NCBI GenBank assembly: GCA_963713505.1
Contig: CAVQMC010000027.1
Location: 124,001 to 188,000, forward strand
Direction: 5' to 3'
DNA: 64,000 nt
Source of the DNA: CAVQMC01 sp963713505
Lineage (GTDB): Bacteria; Bacteroidota; Ignavibacteria; Ignavibacteriales; Ignavibacteriaceae
Shown in pieces: positions 60,064 to 64,000 of the stretch. The notes beneath the pieces are model-generated. The model searched no databases and had not been told where the DNA came from. It saw only the letters and a program-made list of their open reading frames with translations. The position numbers and the translations under genes were made by a program. The stretch's first letter is position 1. The number at the start of each line of letters is the position of its first letter.

Positions 60064-60429
60064 ATGTACAAAAAAATTAAAATATTGTTAGTTTTTTCTT
60101 TTATGGTTCTTTTATTCAGCAATTCGTCTGCGCAAATAAAAAAAGCGGATGTAATGCCTAAACCTGTTGGCGGAATTAAAGCAATTATGAATAATGTAGT
60201 GTACCCGGAACAAGCAAAAAAAGATAACATTGAAGGAAAAGTTTTTGTAAAAGCAATTATAGATAAAGATGGAAATGTTGCTGAAGTTTCGGTATTGAAA
60301 AGTGAAAATAAAGAACTGAACCAGGCCGCAATGGACGCTGTTAAAAAAACCAAATTCACATCCGGAATGAACAAAGGTAAAAAGGTCTCTGTCCAATTAG
60401 TGATTCCTATCCTATTTAAATTACACTGA
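60064..60429 (+). CDS. Secreted single TonB-C-domain protein
   Basis: 121 residues. Signal peptide MYKKIKILLVFSFMVLLFSNSSAQ; then one TonB_C domain: PVGGIKAIMNNVVYPEQAKK, IEGKVFVKAIIDKDGNVAEV, AAMDAVKKTKFTSGMNKGKK and LVIPILFKLH. Almost the same domain as the C-terminal half of the preceding gene, 15 bp upstream, so a duplication is likely. Freely periplasmic or surface protein without membrane anchor. Last gene of the sigma/anti-sigma operon. Confidence 0.88.
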   Translation: MYKKIKILLVFSFMVLLFSNSSAQIKKADVMPKPVGGIKAIMNNVVYPEQAKKDNIEGKVFVKAIIDKDGNVAEVSVLKSENKELNQAAMDAVKKTKFTSGMNKGKKVSVQLVIPILFKLH

Positions 60430-60561
60430 TTTATTTGCAGGCTGTCTTAAATTATTTATTAATATTTAGGACAGCTTTGCATTTATTCCCGGTCGAATCT
60501 GCTATCCGTCCACTCTAAATATTTCACTTGAACAAGCTTCATTATTTGCTATTTTAGTTGT

Positions 60562-62407
60562 ATGATAAAAAAATTATTAACCTTATTTATGCTTGTTTCT
60601 GCTGTTTCATTTGCGCAGAATCAAACTCCTTTTAATACAAAGTTTATGCTTGCACAATCTTATGTTCAAGCAGGTGAATATCAAAGATCGAAACCTATTT
60701 TAGAAGAATTATACAAAAATCGACCTGATAATTATCAAATATTCGAAGCTTTAAATACTACTTATCAGAATTTAAAAGAATATGACTCTTCAATAAAATT
60801 AATAAACGAAAAGATTTCCGAATCGCCGAATAATATAAATTATTATGGAATGCTGGGACAAACTTATTACATGATGGGAAACGACAAAAAAGCATATTCC
60901 GTTTGGGATGATGCATTAGACAAGCTTCCTCAAAGTCCTATTAATTACAGAACAATTGCAAACTATGCAATTGACAGAAGAGCATTCGAAAAAGCAATTG
61001 AATATTTGAAAAAAGGAAAAGAATTAAATAATAAAGATAAATCTTTTGCCTTGGATTTGGGAAGTCTGTATTCGCTAACTATGCAGTTCACAGATGCAGC
61101 CGAGGAATATTGTTCATTACTGAAAGATGATCCGAATTCCTTAAGACTTGTACAGACAAGAATTTTAAGTTATATAGATAAACCCGATGCTTTAACTAAA
61201 TCAATAAAAGTTGTTGAAAAGTATAACAACTATGACAACATAAGTTTTGCTTATCTTCTTGCAAGGTTATATATCGAACAAAAATCATTTGAAAAAGCTT
61301 TTAATGTTTATCAAGAAATAGATGAAAAGCAAAATAAACAGGGAATTGATTTATATAATTTTGCAAATCTTGCATACCAGGACAGTGCTTATGATATCTC
61401 GGCTCAAGCTTTTAAATCCATAATAAATAAATATCCAAACTCACCTTATGTTTCCTCCGCACGTTTAGGTTATGCTAAAACTTTTGAAGCAAAGCTAAAT
61501 AAAGATCTGGATAAAGAAAGACCCGGGTGGAAACCTTACTTTACTTTTGTTCCTGATAATAAAGAAGAAGTAAACAAGGTTATTTCAGCCTATGAAGATA
61601 TCATAAAAAAATATCCCGGATCGGATGTAGAAGCAGAAGCTTTGTACAGAATTGGTGAAATTCAATTTAAAATTTTAAATGATCCGGAAACTGCAAAAAC
61701 ATATTTCAATAAAATAATAAATAACATTCCGGCTTCTAACTTTATTTTTGATGCTTACCAGGAATTAGGAAAGATATCGATAAAAGAAGGAGACTTTAGT
61801 GAAGCAGAGAAAAATTTAAACAAAGTTTTAAATTCCAGAATTGTTCCGGCTGATAAGAAAAATTCTGCAGATTATATATTTATCCAGAGTTTATTTTTAT
61901 CAAGGAAACTTTGATAAAGCAAGGGAAGTATTAAGTAGACTTTTAAGTGATCTGAAAGATAACAGTGCAAATGATGCTTTGGAATTATCTTTAATTTTGA
62001 ACACTGCCCAATATGATTCGTCTAACTTAAAGATTTTTTCCTCCGCTGAATTATTAGCCGATCAGGACAAATTTGAACAGGCAGCGGAAAAATACAGCAT
62101 TATTGCTCAAAATCAGCAGGCATTTACATTAAATAATATAGCGCAGTTTAAAAATGCTGAAATGCTGCTTGCAATGAATAAATTAGATTCAGCAATGACT
62201 CAATTTGAGAAAATTTCGGACGAGGGAAATCAAAATATTTATGCAGATAATGCATTATTTTTACTTGGTAAGATTTATGAGTATGGTTTAAATGATGCTC
62301 CTAAAGCAGTTGAGATATATGAAAAATTGCTTGCAAAATTCCCAAACTCATTATATCTTGATGATGCTAGAGCAGAAATAATAAAATTAAAGGACAAAAT
62401 AAGCTAA
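60562..62407 (+). CDS. Secreted TPR-repeat protein (one frameshift)
   Basis: About 614 residues joined. Signal peptide MIKKLLTLFMLVSAVSFAQ followed by many tetratricopeptide repeats (for example AQSYVQAGEYQRSKPILEEL, GQTYYMMGNDKKAYSVWDDA, GEIQFKILNDPETAKTYFNK). The frame breaks at about 61870: the first stops at 61914 after IFIQSLFLSRKL, the other gives LSRVYFYQGNFDKAREVLSR and on to 62407, ending GKIYEYGLNDAPKAVEIYEK. Scaffold for protein complexes in the periplasm or outer membrane; partners unknown. It precedes clpX by 4 bp and is probably co-transcribed. Confidence 0.85.
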
Positions 62408-62411
62408 AAAT

Positions 62412-63662
62412 ATGGGTAAAAAACCAAATCAAAAAAATATAAAATGTTCATTCTGCGGCAGAGACGGAACTGAAGTCGGCAGTATGATTGCCGGTCCGGA
62501 TGTTTATATTTGCGATATTTGTATCAGCAATAGCGTAGATATTTTAAAAAATAACATTGCCGCTTATACAAATGGAAAAACAAGGAGTTACCAGCAGCAC
62601 ACTCCAGCTACAATAAAAAAATCTTTGGATGAATATGTAATCGGACAGGAAAAAGCTAAAAAAGTACTTTCGGTTGCTGTTTATAATCATTATAAAAGAA
62701 TTAATTCCAAAACATCATTTTTTGAACTTGATGATGTTGAAATTGAAAAAAGCAATATTTTATTGATCGGGCCAACCGGAGTCGGGAAAACTTTATTAGC
62801 ACAAACTTTAGCAAGAATTCTCGATGTTCCTTTTGCAATTGCCGATGCAACAACTTTAACTGAAGCCGGTTATGTAGGAGATGATGTTGAAACAGTTCTC
62901 GTTCATTTACTGCAGGCCGCAGATTACAATCTGGAAAGAGCTCAAAAAGGAATTGTCTATATTGATGAAATTGATAAGATTGCAAGGAAAAGCGAAAGCA
63001 CATCAATAACAAGAGATGTTTCCGGCGAAGGTGTTCAGCAGGCTCTTTTAAAAATTTTAGAAGGAACTATTGCAGGAGTTCCTCCTAAAGGCGGAAGAAA
63101 ACATCCTGAACAAAGTTTAATAAATGTAAATACTAAAAATATTTTGTTCATAGTCGGCGGTGCTTTCGAGGGTATTGAAAAATTAATTGCTACTAGAATA
63201 AATAAAAATAAAATGGGTTTTGCATCGGATATCAAAGAAAAGGAATCCGATGAAGATTTATTGAAATTTATTCAGCCGGAAGATTTATTAAGATACGGAT
63301 TAATTCCGGAATTAATAGGAAGAATTCCAATAAACGCTCCTCTGCAGAATCTTTCCAAAGAAGCATTTAAAAGCATTTTAACAGAACCGAGAAATGCAAT
63401 TTTAAAGCAGTATAAAAAATTGTTTATGATCGAAGGAATCGAACTGGAATTTGATCCATTCGCAATTGATGCAATTGTTGAAAAAGCAATGGAAAGAAAA
63501 ACCGGTGCAAGAGCTTTAAGATCAATTGTTGAAGAGTTTATGCTAGATATAATGTATGAACTTCCGAATAAAGAAAATGTAGATAAATGTATAGTGACAA
63601 AAGATGTTATAGAATCTGGGGCCGAACCGATTTACCTTGAAGCAGATAGAAAATCCGCTTAA
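62412..63662 (+). CDS. clpX: ATP-dependent Clp protease ATP-binding subunit ClpX
   Basis: AAA+ unfoldase feeding ClpP. 416 residues. Zinc-binding domain C12, C15, C34, C37 (CSFCG...YICDIC). Walker A GPTGVGKT at 120-127; Walker B IVYIDEID with D185/E186; pore loop GYVGDDVE; IGRIPI (sensor/IGF-type neighbourhood); RKTGARALR sensor 2. C-terminal ILDIMYELP-like helix. No clpP adjoins inside the window. Shares a transcript with the TPR gene by spacing. Terminator at 63689. Confidence 0.98.
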   Translation: MGKKPNQKNIKCSFCGRDGTEVGSMIAGPDVYICDICISNSVDILKNNIAAYTNGKTRSYQQHTPATIKKSLDEYVIGQEKAKKVLSVAVYNHYKRINSKTSFFELDDVEIEKSNILLIGPTGVGKTLLAQTLARILDVPFAIADATTLTEAGYVGDDVETVLVHLLQAADYNLERAQKGIVYIDEIDKIARKSESTSITRDVSGEGVQQALLKILEGTIAGVPPKGGRKHPEQSLINVNTKNILFIVGGAFEGIEKLIATRINKNKMGFASDIKEKESDEDLLKFIQPEDLLRYGLIPELIGRIPINAPLQNLSKEAFKSILTEPRNAILKQYKKLFMIEGIELEFDPFAIDAIVEKAMERKTGARALRSIVEEFMLDIMYELPNKENVDKCIVTKDVIESGAEPIYLEADRKSA

Positions 63663-63688
63663 TTTTTATTTAAAGTAGAATCAAATTT

Positions 63689-63720
63689 AAGGCGATCTGC
63701 TTGGTCGCCTTTCATTTTTT
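63689..63720 (+). terminator. Terminator of the TPR-clpX unit
   Basis: AAGGCGA (63689-63695) pairs with TCGCCTT (63705-63711), followed by CATTTTTT. 27 bp after the clpX stop. Confidence 0.85.
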
Positions 63721-63735
63721 ATAGAGAGATACGAT

Positions 63736-64000
63736 ATGTTTGTCAAGATTTTATTTCTGTTCCTTACCTGTGCAGTTTATCTTTTCCCTCAGGCTAAGAT
63801 CCTTATTTATATGGATCTCAAACAAACCGACCATTTAAGAGCATACGGAATTACTTACAATGCTTTAACCGAAGGTGTTAAAGCCGATTGGCTTTTAAAT
63901 TACCGCGGCGGTTCTTTCATGCTTGACTACAATAATAAAGTAGCAAATCAATGTAGACTTGAAGGTGTTGCATTTGAATCCATTTCGGCGCAGCAGGCTG
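63736..64000 (+). CDS. N-terminal part of a secreted protein of unknown role (runs off the window)
   Basis: ATG 63736 with AGAGAGATACGAT upstream. Signal peptide MFVKILFLFLTCAVYLFPQ, then KILIYMDLKQTDHLRAYGIT, YNALTEGVKADWLLNYRGGS and FMLDYNNKVANQCRLEGVAF. I recall close relatives in this group annotated asparagine synthetase B, but nothing here (no N-terminal Cys for a glutaminase, a signal peptide instead) supports that. At least 88 residues; end unseen. Confidence 0.7.
   Translation, partial: MFVKILFLFLTCAVYLFPQAKILIYMDLKQTDHLRAYGITYNALTEGVKADWLLNYRGGSFMLDYNNKVANQCRLEGVAFESISAQQA

Noticed and set aside
59283..60429. Calling these genes tonB
   Set aside because: Both lack the N-terminal membrane helix and Pro-rich periplasmic linker required for coupling to ExbBD.
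1..64000. tRNA, rRNA, riboswitch, prophage or transposase
   Set aside because: I looked in the intergenic stretches and saw no cloverleaf, rRNA text, known riboswitch core, integrase or transposase motif; a covariance-model scan would be needed to exclude small RNAs.

Overview
This 64 kb window comes from an AT-rich (low GC by eye) Gram-negative chromosome. It most resembles a member of the Bacteroidota/Chlorobiota/Ignavibacteriota group. The evidence is SusC-like TonB-dependent receptors with an N-terminal carboxypeptidase-regulatory-like domain, a DUF5686 protein, LytTR two-component genes, a M49 (HEXXGH) lipoprotein, many signal-peptide/lipobox outer-membrane proteins and a small stand-alone RRM protein. 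Ignavibacteria is my best guess; no rRNA or marker tree is available here. There is no prophage, CRISPR array, integrase, transposase, rRNA or tRNA that I can see.

Layout. 1-12.3 kb: the 3' end of valS, a DinB-fold protein, an ergothioneine pair (egtB-egtD), a small outer-membrane protein, a NYN RNase, osmC, two tandem mini-GNAT proteins, ychF, and a p-aminobenzoate locus (pabA divergent from pabB-pabC). A heavily decayed beta-propeller lipoprotein gene follows, in a region carrying three copies of a hairpin repeat. 12.3-31.4 kb: an M49 peptidase, a HAD phosphatase, two complete SusC-like receptors (one with a lipoprotein partner), a LolA-like protein, separate convergent genes for the two halves of the lysine-ketoglutarate reductase/saccharopine dehydrogenase pathway, a DUF5686 protein, an RRM protein and radA. 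31.4-48.4 kb: alaS, an ECF sigma/anti-sigma pair, 5-formyl-THF cyclo-ligase, arginase, a SpoIID-GT4-lipoprotein-GT2-DUF4922 cluster, a DUF885 lipoprotein, a secreted GH13 enzyme and HU. 48.6-64 kb: another receptor-like barrel, a GT-C glycosyltransferase, a LytS/LytTR two-component system, dxr-rseP, an outer-membrane barrel with a c-type haem motif, a sigma/anti-sigma/TonB-C-domain operon, a TPR protein, clpX and the start of one more secreted protein.

How the parts fit. Much of the window is about the envelope: receptors, barrels, lipoproteins, secreted hydrolases, RseP and two sigma/anti-sigma pairs. The rest is housekeeping: two tRNA synthetases, RadA, ClpX, HU, YchF, Dxr, and folate, lysine and arginine metabolism.

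Important caveat. About twenty conserved genes, including the normally essential valS, alaS and rseP, are each split by one or two single-base shifts that rejoin cleanly. This looks like residual sequencing/assembly indels rather than biology, so I annotate each such gene over its full span and state where the frame breaks. The exception is the propeller gene at 10.6-12.0 kb, whose lesion density is many times higher and which looks truly decayed.
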